Below the pieces are notes generated by a model, which ran no database searches, was not told the origin of the DNA, and saw only the letters and a program-made list of their open reading frames with translations. Positions 38,001 to 45,272 of a stretch of DNA of 64,000 nucleotides are shown piece by piece. Both the position numbers and the translations under genes were made by a program. This stretch comes from Paenibacillus koleovorans NBRC 103111 (GTDB taxonomy: Bacteria; Bacillota; Bacilli; Paenibacillales; NBRC-103111), in NCBI RefSeq assembly GCF_004000845.1, contig NZ_BIMA01000018.1:22388-86387 (forward strand), read 5' to 3'. Every line of letters begins with the position of its first letter. The first letter of the stretch is position 1.

Positions 38001-38032
38001 TCACGGTAGTTGCTAAAGCTAACCCAGTATAA
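35030..38032 (+). CDS. S-layer protein with N-terminal SLH domains
   Basis: This is the probable main surface-array protein. The 1000-residue product starts with the signal peptide MKKSLSVLVAGAMVSSMFAS and is cut after FAFA. The mature N-terminus holds three SLH motifs (about residues 28-190), including FTDVASDRWSAGVIAAVAKA and GVFNPEGTVTVEQLATVVVR. The rest is made of Ig-like, Ala/Thr/Val-rich modules with Big-type patterns, without cysteine. AGGAGGAG precedes ATG 35030, an ideal ribosome site. Codon choice changes sharply here (GCT, GTA, ACT, AAA favoured), as expected in a very highly expressed gene; foreign origin is less likely but possible. A terminator follows at once. Confidence 0.88.
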   Translation: MKKSLSVLVAGAMVSSMFASFAFAAELTTQEKYDALKAAGIFEGTGNGSELNAGMTREQLAKIIALVKKFDVSSTASGFTDVASDRWSAGVIAAVAKAQPMIMDGTAPGVFNPEGTVTVEQLATVVVRALGLQVEANPSVTGKVSDWAKGYVAAVVKAGLLPAQTDYTTDAPRSLLVETTYSAVQAEAAPKVKEAVAVDSKKVKVTFSDNGVAEKTLDTALESGKATDVTVTYKDRSYTVSVTYKAPTVAASVAGAKKIKVEFGSAVDSSKVTFAVKNGSNPVNTSKQTWADDKKSVVLEFANALPKAEYTVTVTGATEAAVDLKVSVEAEKVAKIEFTSDKAVLDRAGTNQEVTAGYKVYNQYNEDVTSSYASSLNFSAGRGSVDAGTAGVLKLTLTGDNKFAADEKIAASVIHPSTSTFASSVLTVSAKAQVASVEFTGLVHNVTTKKDLTVDSTANEYVVVATAKDQYGNAIAAGNANFLDTDLVVTVSDTTVANVTVAGVAPNQYADFETVSIDGSNKIGLKLASAAKAGTITLTAISKSTGNKATFEIKVGDRSKSDAVSLTAPELAVANETFDVPFSVLDQFGAEMTKASDLNTSNATKGFQTLTATNASDIKFVQDDVTGKAKLQVTTTGADAKTVLITAVSRTGKVATLSISVQKAKTPTVISATKDITLNLAKGATSKLKIGNLVVLDQYNRSMTPTLGADNYIVTLANGTAAKASLSGTVLKASADEIVITALEKGSTSVTAKLQKWTDTNTNGTVDAGETTDVVNSSLTFNVNVVEKADIASYEVADITTMYATNDTGYGKEIVVNGVLADGSKVKMPMADFTVTSAVYYNTTDGKIYGDQAFADTFGGANKEKAVPVVVTVNGASGPQTIVKTVTFSNAAKEIKTLALKSVGTTVGTSKVESAGLVSELLSGLDTDAEVRAMVRAIVVSKDQYGVEWTTNEFTDAGIIITPPSGKTLATIVAGDKLSITAVNGSNVISFTVVAKANPV

Positions 38033-38045
38033 GAATTATCGTCCT

Positions 38046-38083
38046 AAAAAAGAAGTCGAGACATAGTCTCGGCTTCTTTTTCT
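38046..38083 (+). terminator. Terminator of the S-layer gene
   Basis: AAGAAGTCGAG pairs with CTCGGCTTCTT around a seven-base loop; AAAAA lies upstream and TTTTTCTT follows. Confidence 0.85.
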
Positions 38084-38112
38084 TGCCTCTACTAGTGAAA
38101 CTTCGCTATGAT
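38083..38112 (+). promoter_or_regulatory. Possible promoter of the 203-residue exported protein gene
   Basis: TTGCCT (38083-38088), 18 bases, TATGAT (38107-38112). The -35 box overlaps the end of the S-layer terminator. Confidence 0.4.
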
Positions 38113-38142
38113 AGATATGGACTGCTAGAACAGGAGGTTCAA

Positions 38143-38754
38143 ATGAAACCCAAAAAACTCAAGTTTCTATATCTCTCAGCACTAATGGGCGGAGCAATAT
38201 GGATTGGAATGGTAATTACATCTAATGCAGACAGTAGTACAGCAACAACACCAGGCTCCATCGACGACCCGGTCATAACCAAGAGCTACTTCGATCAACA
38301 GATCAACCAAAAGGTAGCGGAGGCTATGGTGGGGCAGTCGGGGAATGGGTCGGCGGCGTTGCAGCAGGCGGTGAAGGCGGAAGTGGAGAAGTTGAAGCAG
38401 GAGCTGTTGGCAAGCGGCGTAGGGTCCGGGACAGGGACAGGCAATGGCACGGGTAACGGAACCGGCAATACAGGCGCGGATACTCAATTACAGGTAGTGG
38501 AATTAGCGGCGGGAAAAACGCTTTACGCAGGGGTAGGTACTGAACTTATTGTACGAACAGGCAAGACGGTAGCGGTGAGTAACGATGATAATGGAATTCC
38601 GGATGTGACGGCGGGGAAAGATATAGCGGCGGGTACGTCGATTGAGAATAATCATTTGCTGATATTTCCGCGCGAAGGGCGCGGGGTGAAATCGGACCCT
38701 AAGAATACCGATCCCATCTTCATTATCGTTCGAGGCAGTTACATAATTCCATGA
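38143..38754 (+). CDS. Exported protein of unknown function next to the S-layer gene
   Basis: I do not recognise a named function. The 203-residue protein begins MKPKKLKFLYLSALMGGAIW, a signal peptide or membrane anchor. Residues about 40-85 are helical with KVAEAMVGQ and VEKLKQELL, then a Gly/Thr/Asn linker built of repeated GTGN units (about residues 97-110). The C-terminal 90 residues form a compact beta-like domain with AGVGTELIVRTGKTVAV, GIPDVTAG and NHLLIFPREGRGV. ATG 38143 follows CAGGAGG. It comes 110 bases after the S-layer stop. An accessory role at the cell surface is a guess from position. Confidence 0.75.
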   Translation: MKPKKLKFLYLSALMGGAIWIGMVITSNADSSTATTPGSIDDPVITKSYFDQQINQKVAEAMVGQSGNGSAALQQAVKAEVEKLKQELLASGVGSGTGTGNGTGNGTGNTGADTQLQVVELAAGKTLYAGVGTELIVRTGKTVAVSNDDNGIPDVTAGKDIAAGTSIENNHLLIFPREGRGVKSDPKNTDPIFIIVRGSYIIP

Positions 38755-38808
38755 CCAATATTTCCGGTTTTGACAAGAAGTTCGACGGGTTGAGATTGGA
38801 TGGGCAGC

Positions 38809-38815
38809 CATACTA
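38809..38815 (+). promoter_or_regulatory. Possible SigG -10 box of the SASP gene
   Basis: CATACTA matches the forespore SigG -10 pattern CATNHTA exactly, 31 bases before the start codon. I see no good -35 box at the expected 17-18 base spacing. Confidence 0.35.
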
Positions 38816-38846
38816 AGCGTACACCACACAAGGAGGTTACACTTAA

Positions 38847-39116
38847 ATGGCGAGAAGAGCAAAGTTGGTACCGGGTTGTGCAGATGCTTTGAATCAAATG
38901 AAGTATGAAGTTGCGGCTGAGTTGGGGATTGATTTCGGGCAGGCAGCTGGAGCTAACAATAGTGATGTAGAATTTGCCGGTGATCTTGGATCTGCAGCAT
39001 CTGCAGGCGGAATGCGTTCCAGTTACTTAGGCAACCTAACGGCGCGTGAAGCGGGGGCTGTAGGCGGTTCGATTACGCAACGGTTGGTCCGCATGGCACA
39101 ACAAATGGAATCCTAA
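38847..39116 (+). CDS. Small acid-soluble spore protein, alpha/beta type
   Basis: SASPs coat DNA in the dormant spore and protect it from UV and heat; they are cut by the GPR protease on germination. The 89-residue protein has LVPGCADALNQMKYEVAAEL, which carries the GPR-region helix, and AREAGAVGGSITQRLVRMAQ, the second conserved helix. Between the two is a spacer longer by about 20 residues than in B. subtilis SspA. A cysteine in the first block (PGC) is unusual. AAGGAGG precedes ATG 38847. Confidence 0.9.
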   Translation: MARRAKLVPGCADALNQMKYEVAAELGIDFGQAAGANNSDVEFAGDLGSAASAGGMRSSYLGNLTAREAGAVGGSITQRLVRMAQQMES

Positions 39117-39202
39117 TATTCCAACATATTCGGACGTTCAATTATTGACAGCACTCGACAATTCGAGTATGATTTTTAGTTGAAGGTCATGCTTACCAAT
39201 GC

Positions 39203-39235
39203 AACCTTTTCCCATCGGAAAAGGTTCATTTTTTT
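39203..39235 (+). terminator. Terminator of the SASP gene
   Basis: Perfect ten-base-pair stem AACCTTTTCC/GGAAAAGGTT, loop CATC, then seven T. Confidence 0.88.
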
Positions 39236-39303
39236 GGAACGACACTGTTCAGTGTAGAACCGTCCTTGTTATTATATACTAAGGTTCAGGAGGTTGATTC
39301 ATT

Positions 39304-40509
39304 ATGGCGGTACAAAAAAGAAAACGTTTGTTCACATCTGAATCGGTTACGGAAGGACATCCGGATAAGATTTGCGACCAAATCTCGGACGCAGTCTTGG
39401 ATGCATTCCTGCAAAACGACCCCAACGCGCGCGTAGCTTGCGAAGTGTCCGTAGCCACTGGTCTTGTCCTGGTTATTGGTGAAATCACAAGCAGCGCCGA
39501 TTACGTAGATATTCCGGCCATCGTACGGAAAACCATCAAGGAAATCGGGTATACTCGCGCCAAGTACGGCTTTGACGCTTCCACTTGCGCGGTCCTTACA
39601 TCTCTGAACGAGCAATCCGCCGACATCGCTATGGGCGTGGACAAAGCGCTTGAAGCCAAAGAAGGCACAATGACGGACGAGCAGATCGAAGCGCTAGGCG
39701 CCGGTGACCAAGGTCTAATGTTTGGATTCGCGGTCAACGAGACTCCAGAGTTGATGCCGCTACCGATCGCATTGGCTCACCGCCTGGCACGCCGCCTTTC
39801 CGAAGTTCGGAAGAATGGCACGCTTCCTTACTTGCGTCCGGACGGCAAAACGCAAGTTACGGTTGAGTACGAGGACGACAAGCCTGTTCGCGTCGACGCG
39901 ATTGTGGTGTCCACTCAGCATGCGGAAGAGATCACTTTGGAGCAAATCCAAAAGGACATCAAAGAGCATGTCATCCGGCCGGTTGTACCTGCCGAGTGGC
40001 TGGATGACCAAACGAACTATTTCATCAACCCAACCGGTCGTTTCGTAATCGGCGGTCCTCAAGGGGATGCCGGTCTGACTGGCCGTAAAATTATCGTAGA
40101 TACTTATGGTGGTTATGCTCGTCACGGCGGGGGCGCTTTCTCCGGTAAGGATCCGACGAAGGTTGACCGTTCTGCTGCCTATGCAGCTCGCTATGTTGCT
40201 AAAAACTTGGTAGCAGCGGGCCTCGCTGAGAAAGTAGAAATTCAACTGGCATATGCTATCGGCGTAGCTCGTCCGGTTTCGATTGCAGTCGACACATTCG
40301 GCACAGGCAAAGTAAGCGAAGAGAAGCTGGTTGAACTGATCCGCAGCAACTTCGACTTGCGTCCAGCCGGCATCATCAAGGAACTGAAGCTGCGCAACCC
40401 GATTTACAGCAAAACGGCGGCTTATGGCCACTTTGGTCGTACCGATATCGACGTTCCGTGGGAGCGTACTGACAAGGCAGAAGAGCTTCGCAAGCAAGCA
40501 CTGGCGTAA
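39304..40509 (+). CDS. metK: S-adenosylmethionine synthetase (MetK)
   Basis: MetK makes SAM from methionine and ATP. The 401-residue protein is standard: [20 protein letters not shown] at the N-terminus, [12 protein letters not shown] (about residue 130, hexapeptide region), and [20 protein letters not shown] (about residue 275). Start ATG 39304 follows AGGAGGTTGATT. A TATACT at 39275-39280 may be the -10 box. The leader is only about 20 bases, so no S-box (SAM) riboswitch fits here. The terminator behind it is the sequence that is duplicated on the other side of the toxin-antitoxin island. Confidence 0.95.
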   Translation: MAVQKRKRLFTSESVTEGHPDKICDQISDAVLDAFLQNDPNARVACEVSVATGLVLVIGEITSSADYVDIPAIVRKTIKEIGYTRAKYGFDASTCAVLTSLNEQSADIAMGVDKALEAKEGTMTDEQIEALGAGDQGLMFGFAVNETPELMPLPIALAHRLARRLSEVRKNGTLPYLRPDGKTQVTVEYEDDKPVRVDAIVVSTQHAEEITLEQIQKDIKEHVIRPVVPAEWLDDQTNYFINPTGRFVIGGPQGDAGLTGRKIIVDTYGGYARHGGGAFSGKDPTKVDRSAAYAARYVAKNLVAAGLAEKVEIQLAYAIGVARPVSIAVDTFGTGKVSEEKLVELIRSNFDLRPAGIIKELKLRNPIYSKTAAYGHFGRTDIDVPWERTDKAEELRKQALA

Positions 40510-40524
40510 AACAAACCGATCTAC

Positions 40525-40545
40525 AACGGAAGCACCGTTCTCTGA
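40525..40545 (+). repeat. Left copy of a 21-base exact direct repeat
   Basis: The sequence (starting AACGGAAGCACC) covers the 5' arm of the metK terminator and recurs exactly at 42224-42244. The two copies enclose the decayed toxin-antitoxin island. Confidence 0.85.
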
Positions 40546-40568
40546 GCCAACAGGGGACGGTGTTTTTT
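40533..40568 (+). terminator. Terminator of metK
   Basis: CACCGTTCTCTG pairs with CAGGGGACGGTG over 12 positions (two G-U), loop AGCCAA, then six T. Confidence 0.88.
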
Positions 40569-40622
40569 GTTGAATAAATGTATATAATAATAGTTAAGAG
40601 GCAGTTCTGAATCGGAAAGGAC

Positions 40623-41168
40623 GTGAGACCATTGAGTGTAAAAAAAATTCCATCCACAACTATTTTTTGCTACATTTCAGGTATTCACTCCTTGAATATC
40701 GATCTAGGTGACGGGACCGGTTATGATTGGCATTTCATGAATTATTGGCTGGATGGAACAAAGCCCATAAAATTGTACGGGGAAAATCAAGAGATAAACA
40801 CAAATGGGATTTATGGCTATTACGGAATAGCAGACAGAAGTAAAGAGTTAAATAAAATTGGAATAAAAGTGAATCAGATCTATATGGCCAATCATCATCG
40901 TGCTATTTTGGACTTGGTCTACGAAAGTCTCACCAAATACAATCAAATTGGTTATGCCAAGGGGTGCGTCAGTGATTATTTTTTTGAGAAAAACGATGTC
41001 TACGAGCTGTTCTATCAACTAACTCTTCAACTGGAACATCTGAATGAGGAGAGGAGAGAAATTCTGGATGAGTGGTTATCTAGAGAGTTTAGGCCTTTCC
41101 ATAAAGCTAGAAGAGCTGGAACCCTACAAATTAGAACGATTGGAGATCATGCGACGAATATTATCTAA
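40623..41168 (+). CDS. Unknown protein upstream of a broken AbiEii-type toxin; possible antitoxin
   Basis: A 181-residue ORF from GTG 40623 (GGAAAGGA ahead; TTG 40632 is an alternative). I recognise no domain. The N-terminal third has PSTTIFCYISGIHSLNIDLG then GDGTGYDWHFMNYW, and the middle carries IYMANHHRAILDLVYESL. It has no helix-turn-helix that I can see and no signal peptide. It stands where the partner of an AbiEii-family nucleotidyltransferase toxin normally stands, so an antitoxin role is a position-based guess. Its 3' end overlaps the toxin remnant by 101 bases in another frame, which is long for such a pair and may show a frameshift here. Base use is AT-rich. Confidence 0.5.
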   Translation: MRPLSVKKIPSTTIFCYISGIHSLNIDLGDGTGYDWHFMNYWLDGTKPIKLYGENQEINTNGIYGYYGIADRSKELNKIGIKVNQIYMANHHRAILDLVYESLTKYNQIGYAKGCVSDYFFEKNDVYELFYQLTLQLEHLNEERREILDEWLSREFRPFHKARRAGTLQIRTIGDHATNII

Positions 41169-41701
41169 GATCAATCAAAGCATAAACTCGGATAATTTTG
41201 TATTAAAGGGCGGGACTGGCCTATTATTTTGTCATGGCTTGGACCGTTTCTCGGAGGATATCGACCTGGATGCAATTAGACGAGTAGGATTGGAAAAAGA
41301 AATCTCCGCCGCTTGTAACGAGATGGGTAAATATTCAGTAGTTTCATAAACCCTTGCTGCTGAAAAAGCTAAATTCGATAGAAAATGCAAACGGAATTAG
41401 GGTGTACTCGCTTCGTGATTTACTCAATATGAAGCAAGTTGCCTTTATTCAAAGAGACAAAGTGAGAGATTTCTATGATATTTATTGGTGTTTGAAGAAA
41501 TACCCGGAGTTGTTTGATGTGAATTTCTCCAGTCAAATTCTTGAAGCCCTTCACTTTAAAGGTGTAGATACAATTGTTGAAATTTTAAAAGACGAGGCTT
41601 CAGAGGATCATATTTTGAGCAAATTGGATGCAGAATCGATTATGCTAGAGTTTATGACACTCCTGGAGTCCAGAATAGCAGATAACGATTGGAATGGATA
41701 A
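41068..41701 (+). pseudogene. AbiEii/AbiGii-family nucleotidyltransferase toxin, broken
   Basis: The first part (frame from ATG 41068) holds FVLKGGTGLLFCHGLDRFSE with DIDLD next to it, the signature of the DUF1814/AbiEii nucleotidyltransferase toxins, including the GG and DxD residues. It stops at 41347 after YSVVS. The remaining part continues in a different frame from about 41348 to 41701, with NGIRVYSLRDLLNMKQVAFI and QRDKVRDFYDIYWCLKKYPE, the C-terminal half of the same family. About 60 family residues between the halves are missing, so there was a deletion with a frame change. Not functional as one chain. Confidence 0.7.
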
Positions 41702-41992
41702 AGAAGAGTTGACTTATTCGGCAAAGCTCTGTCCACCTTGGAGGCAGCAGTTCATTATCCAGAAAAAGACGAATTTTTGGCGGATGCTACGATTCAGCGC
41801 TTTGAATATACATATGAACTATCATGGAACGCCATAAAGGCTGTACTAGAACTCAAAGGGGTGTACCTGAAGTATCCGAAGGATTTGTTTATGGAAGCCT
41901 ATTCGGCGGGATGGTTGGACAATAGTAACCGAATACTACGATTGTCTCGAACAGTTGCATCTAAGCTGAAGGAGGCGCTGCAACATGATTAA
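41694..41992 (+). pseudogene. HI0074-family (HepT-like) nucleotidyltransferase-binding protein, frameshifted and truncated
   Basis: A start (ATG 41694, MDKEEL) overlaps the stop of the toxin remnant by eight bases. The frame changes near 41714, after which FGKALSTLEAAVHYPEKDEF and QRFEYTYELSWNAIKAVLEL are typical of the HI0074 family, the partner of small MNT-type nucleotidyltransferases. The normal C-terminal end with the RNxxxHxY motif is absent; instead the frame ends in LSRTVASKLKEALQHD. The open part alone (TTG 41738-41992) would give 84 residues. Confidence 0.65.
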
Positions 41993-42194
41993 CCATGTAC
42001 CCGAGAAAATCCTGAAGCGTTTAGTCGATGTTGCAAGGCAGGAGCCTTCTATTGATCAGTAGGAAGCTGCCGGCTTGTACATATTGGATGTGGTTCGCCA
42101 CGATGAACTGGCTAGCCCTGAATTTGAGAAAGAGATTCACAGGGACGGCATTCTGTTATATGATAGAGAGGCTACAGCGGCCAAGGCCTATTGA
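41985..42194 (+). pseudogene. MNT-type nucleotidyltransferase with its catalytic core deleted
   Basis: ATG 41985 (overlapping the HI0074 remnant) opens a frame giving MINHVPEKILKRLVDVARQE and stops at TAG 42060. The same frame goes on after the stop with LYILDVVRHDELASPEFEKE and IHRDGILLYDR, the C-terminal end of the family. The part between, which holds the GSRARG and DxD catalytic residues, is missing. The piece is thus an internal deletion with a stop at the joint. Confidence 0.65.
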
Positions 42195-42223
42195 AGGGAT
42201 ACGATACACAATCATTCAGAACT

Positions 42224-42244
42224 AACGGAAGCACCGTTCTCTGA
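42224..42244 (+). repeat. Right copy of the 21-base direct repeat
   Basis: Identical to 40525-40545; here it is again the 5' arm of a terminator. Confidence 0.85.
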
Positions 42245-42267
42245 TCTTTCAGGGAGCGGTTTTTTTA
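42233..42267 (+). terminator. Second copy of the metK-type terminator
   Basis: ACCGTTCTCTGA pairs with TCAGGGAGCGGT (G-U pairs allowed), followed by seven T. The 3' arm differs from the copy behind metK, so only the 5' arm is duplicated exactly. The rest of the gap to 42447 shows a purine-rich GAGA tract (42393-42418) and nothing else I can name. Confidence 0.8.
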
Positions 42268-42447
42268 TCGAAAAAAGGTCCCAAATCGAAAGGACTATAC
42301 GAAACGTATAAGAGCCCTCACGCGACTGGCGATACAAGATGAAGCTTCATTTTATCGTAACTTTTTGCGAGCAAATGGAGTCTATACTTACTAGAGAGAG
42401 AGAGAGAAAGAGAAGGCAGATTACTAGGAATGGAGAGAGACACCGGA

Positions 42448-45153
42448 ATGGCAGTTGTGACCCCTACGCAGAAAAAGTCGAAAAAGAGCAAGGTAACTAC
42501 CACACTAGCGCTGACAGCGCTTATGCTGCTGCAGAGCATCTGGACGCCAACACCTACCGCACAGGCAGCAGAACCAGCAGAGTCGCCAGTCAAACTAATC
42601 AGCGAAGAGCCGATCACGTCAGGCGCCATTCTCAAGCGTTACGAGTATCAATTCGATAGAGGCAACAAGCCGGTCAAAGTGAATGCGAATGTAGTAGAGG
42701 TAGATTTGAAGAATCCACTGGTTCGCCTAGACACGATGGCTGGCACGAACGGACAGTTTACGAAGAAGCAAACGGTACGCGAAATGGCCAATGAGACGGG
42801 CGCCGTAGCCGGGATCAATGGCGATTTCTACAACACGCAAGCGGAAGGCGTACCGATGGGTCCGCAGATCATGAACAACAAGGTGCTCGCTACGCCGCCC
42901 TATTTGCCGGGGTTCTTCACCTTTGCGCTAACGCGTGACAACAAGCCGGTGGTCGATCTGTTCACGTTCCAGGGACAAGTAACGGCCAGCAACGGCGCTT
43001 CTTATCCGCTCGGCGGAGTGAACAAAACGTACTACTGGTACGAGGATGACGGAATGCATGAAGGCGGCAAACACGCCTATATCGACGGGCTGTACATGTA
43101 CACGAACACATGGGGGCAAATCGAGCGCTCCAACGACGGGGTCACGGTACCGACGGAGATCCTGGTACAAAACGGAATTGTAAAACAAATCGCGTTGTCC
43201 GGCGTCATCAATCAGGTAGCACCGGTCGACGGATACATTCTAAGAGCGGCTGGCAAGGCGGATGAGTTCGTCCGGAAAAATATCAAAGTAGGCGACAAAA
43301 TCCAGTCCGATTATAAAATGTTTGCTCAGGACTTCAGCAAATCGTATGACGTAGCCAGCTTCAAAATGATGATAGGTGGAGGGTCGATTTTAGTAGAAGA
43401 CGGAAAGGTAGCTTCTTATTCTCGCGAAGCAAGCGGAGTCGACGGCTACTCTTATCGCTCCAGAACGGCAATGGGCTATTCCAAGGATGAACGATACGCC
43501 TATCTCATTACAGTAGAAAATGCAGGTGAGAGCAAAGGGATGAGTTTGCCGGAGCTGCAGCAGTTTATGATCAAAATCGGCGTATGGAAAGGATTAAACC
43601 TCGACGGAGGGGGGTCGACCCAACTCATCACAAGGCCTCTAGGGGAGTTTAACAATGTACTGACGAGCGTTACGGAATACGGTGGCACTTACGAACGGAG
43701 AGTGGTCAACGGAGTAGGAGTGTACTCGAACGCGCCAAAGGGAGAAGTCAAAGAGATCGCGCTCAAAGGCGCTACCACGCTCTTTTTGAACGAAAAGGCG
43801 ACCTATAGCTTGAAAGCTTATGACATTTACTATAACCCGGTGGACCTGGGAAGCCAAAATACAGCGCAAACAATTTGGTCGACTTCGCAACCGATCGGGA
43901 CATTCAACGGCAACACATTCACGGCTCTGCAACCAGGGCAAACCACTTTAACCGTAAAATCGGGACAAGCCTCCAAACAGCTGGACGTAGAGATCATCGG
44001 AAAAAATCAACTCGCAAGCTTGAAAGTTCAGCCGTCGTCGCAAGCGTTGCTGCCCAATGCCATCTACAAGCTGCCTGTAGTGGCAATGACCAAGAGCGGC
44101 ATCACTCGTACCGTTCCGCCTGAATTGATCAAATGGCAGATAGAAGGCTTCAAAGGTCAAATCGAAGGCGACAAGCTGACGGTCCAATCAATCGATGCAG
44201 GAACCAAACAAGGACGCCTGTATGCGCAATACGACGGGTTTACGACAATGGTCGCCATGACGGTTGTGCAGCAGCAAACTTTGTTGGATTTTGAAGCAGC
44301 GGCTTCGACACCAATCGCGTTCACGGGCTTTCCCGCAGAGGTGGCGGGAACGGCCAAGAGGTATTCGGCGCCGGGTATGCCATCAGGAGCGTATGGGCTG
44401 TCGCTGGCATACGATTTCACGAAAGGAACCGGCACTAAAGCGGCTTACGCAGCATTCGGAACCAACGGAACAGGTATTGCCGTCCCTGGACAACCGACAG
44501 CCCTCTCGCTAAAGGTAAAAGGAGACAACAGCTTCAACTGGGTCCGAGCGGAAATCATAGATGCTGCCGGACAATCCAAGCTGATCGACCTGACCCAATA
44601 TATGAATTGGACGGATTGGAAAACGCTGACCGCCGATCTGAAAACGTACAACGTGACTTATCCGATTACATTGAAGCGCGTATACGTGGCGAACCCGCTG
44701 AATGGTCAAGATGAGCGAGCCGCAAAAGGGGAAGTGCTGTTTGACGACATCGCTTTCCAGTATGCGAATCCGATCACAACTCCACGCAACTACGTGAAGC
44801 TGAAGATCAACGAGAAGTCGTTGACGGTCAACCAATCGACGATCGTCCTCGATCAGGCGCCGGTCATTTATAAAGACAACACAGTCGTGCCGGTTCGTTT
44901 CGTGGTGGAGGCGATGGGCGGTCAATTGACTTGGAACGATCAAGAACGCAAAGTGACAATCCTCAAGGACGACCATTATGCGGAAATGTGGCTGGACAAC
45001 CCGAACCTAATCATGGACGGCACGGTGGTCACGGCGGAGGTAGCCCCGTTGTTGATGAATGAGCGCACGATGGTCCCTTTGAGACTTTTGTCCGAGAAGA
45101 TGGGCTGGAAAGTAGGCTGGGATGCAGCGACGTACTCAGTAACATTGGAATAA
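42448..45153 (+). CDS. Secreted phosphodiester glycosidase (NAGPA family) with a copper amine oxidase-like stalk domain
   Basis: The N-terminal half is a NAGPA/DUF2233 domain, whose members cut sugar-phosphodiester bonds at or outside the cell surface. In the 901-residue protein, residues 1-41 form a basic start plus hydrophobic signal segment ending AQA; GINGDFYNTQAEGVPMGPQ (about residue 122) and LNLDGGGSTQLI (about residue 381) are family markers. A Big-type and a jelly-roll-like region follow (about 430-770). The last 100 residues are a stalk domain with VPVRFVVEAMGGQLTWND and MVPLRLLSEKMGWKVGWD. I take ATG 42448 because GGAGAGAG stands eight bases ahead; ATG 42430 is the alternative. Natural substrate unknown; wall polymers are plausible. 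Confidence 0.85.
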   Translation: MAVVTPTQKKSKKSKVTTTLALTALMLLQSIWTPTPTAQAAEPAESPVKLISEEPITSGAILKRYEYQFDRGNKPVKVNANVVEVDLKNPLVRLDTMAGTNGQFTKKQTVREMANETGAVAGINGDFYNTQAEGVPMGPQIMNNKVLATPPYLPGFFTFALTRDNKPVVDLFTFQGQVTASNGASYPLGGVNKTYYWYEDDGMHEGGKHAYIDGLYMYTNTWGQIERSNDGVTVPTEILVQNGIVKQIALSGVINQVAPVDGYILRAAGKADEFVRKNIKVGDKIQSDYKMFAQDFSKSYDVASFKMMIGGGSILVEDGKVASYSREASGVDGYSYRSRTAMGYSKDERYAYLITVENAGESKGMSLPELQQFMIKIGVWKGLNLDGGGSTQLITRPLGEFNNVLTSVTEYGGTYERRVVNGVGVYSNAPKGEVKEIALKGATTLFLNEKATYSLKAYDIYYNPVDLGSQNTAQTIWSTSQPIGTFNGNTFTALQPGQTTLTVKSGQASKQLDVEIIGKNQLASLKVQPSSQALLPNAIYKLPVVAMTKSGITRTVPPELIKWQIEGFKGQIEGDKLTVQSIDAGTKQGRLYAQYDGFTTMVAMTVVQQQTLLDFEAAASTPIAFTGFPAEVAGTAKRYSAPGMPSGAYGLSLAYDFTKGTGTKAAYAAFGTNGTGIAVPGQPTALSLKVKGDNSFNWVRAEIIDAAGQSKLIDLTQYMNWTDWKTLTADLKTYNVTYPITLKRVYVANPLNGQDERAAKGEVLFDDIAFQYANPITTPRNYVKLKINEKSLTVNQSTIVLDQAPVIYKDNTVVPVRFVVEAMGGQLTWNDQERKVTILKDDHYAEMWLDNPNLIMDGTVVTAEVAPLLMNERTMVPLRLLSEKMGWKVGWDAATYSVTLE

Positions 45154-45272
45154 TTTAGTTCTATATCATCACGTCAAAAGCGCTAGAAATATGATAGTAT
45201 ATAGGGTAGTACGGCTCTCGGCGCAGCTAAGCCTGTCGAAAAAAATGAGGCCATCATGTTAGCAAAGGGGCT

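Larger units (their letters stand above)
40569..42223. other. AT-rich island of decayed nucleotidyltransferase toxin-antitoxin genes
   Basis: This segment has visibly lower GC than metK before it and the glycosidase after it. It holds a possible antitoxin gene, a broken AbiEii-type toxin, a frameshifted HI0074-type protein and a gutted MNT-type nucleotidyltransferase, in that order and on one strand. It is bounded by the 21-base repeat copies. No integrase or transposase is present, so the way of entry is unknown. Confidence 0.65.

Noticed and set aside
35030..38032. Recent horizontal transfer of the S-layer gene
   Set aside because: The codon shift is strong, but it matches the bias of very highly expressed genes, and the regulatory setting is intact. 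Transfer cannot be excluded but is not needed.
39117..39303. SAM riboswitch before metK
   Set aside because: The space from the SASP terminator to the start is under 70 bases and lacks the S-box helices; metK is preceded by a short simple leader.
40569..42223. Insertion sequence or integrative element
   Set aside because: No transposase, integrase or terminal inverted repeats; only the 21-base direct repeat of a terminator arm is present.
42028..42225. 65-residue + strand ORF at the end of the toxin-antitoxin island
   Set aside because: Out of frame with the recognisable MNT pieces (41985-42194); no motif.
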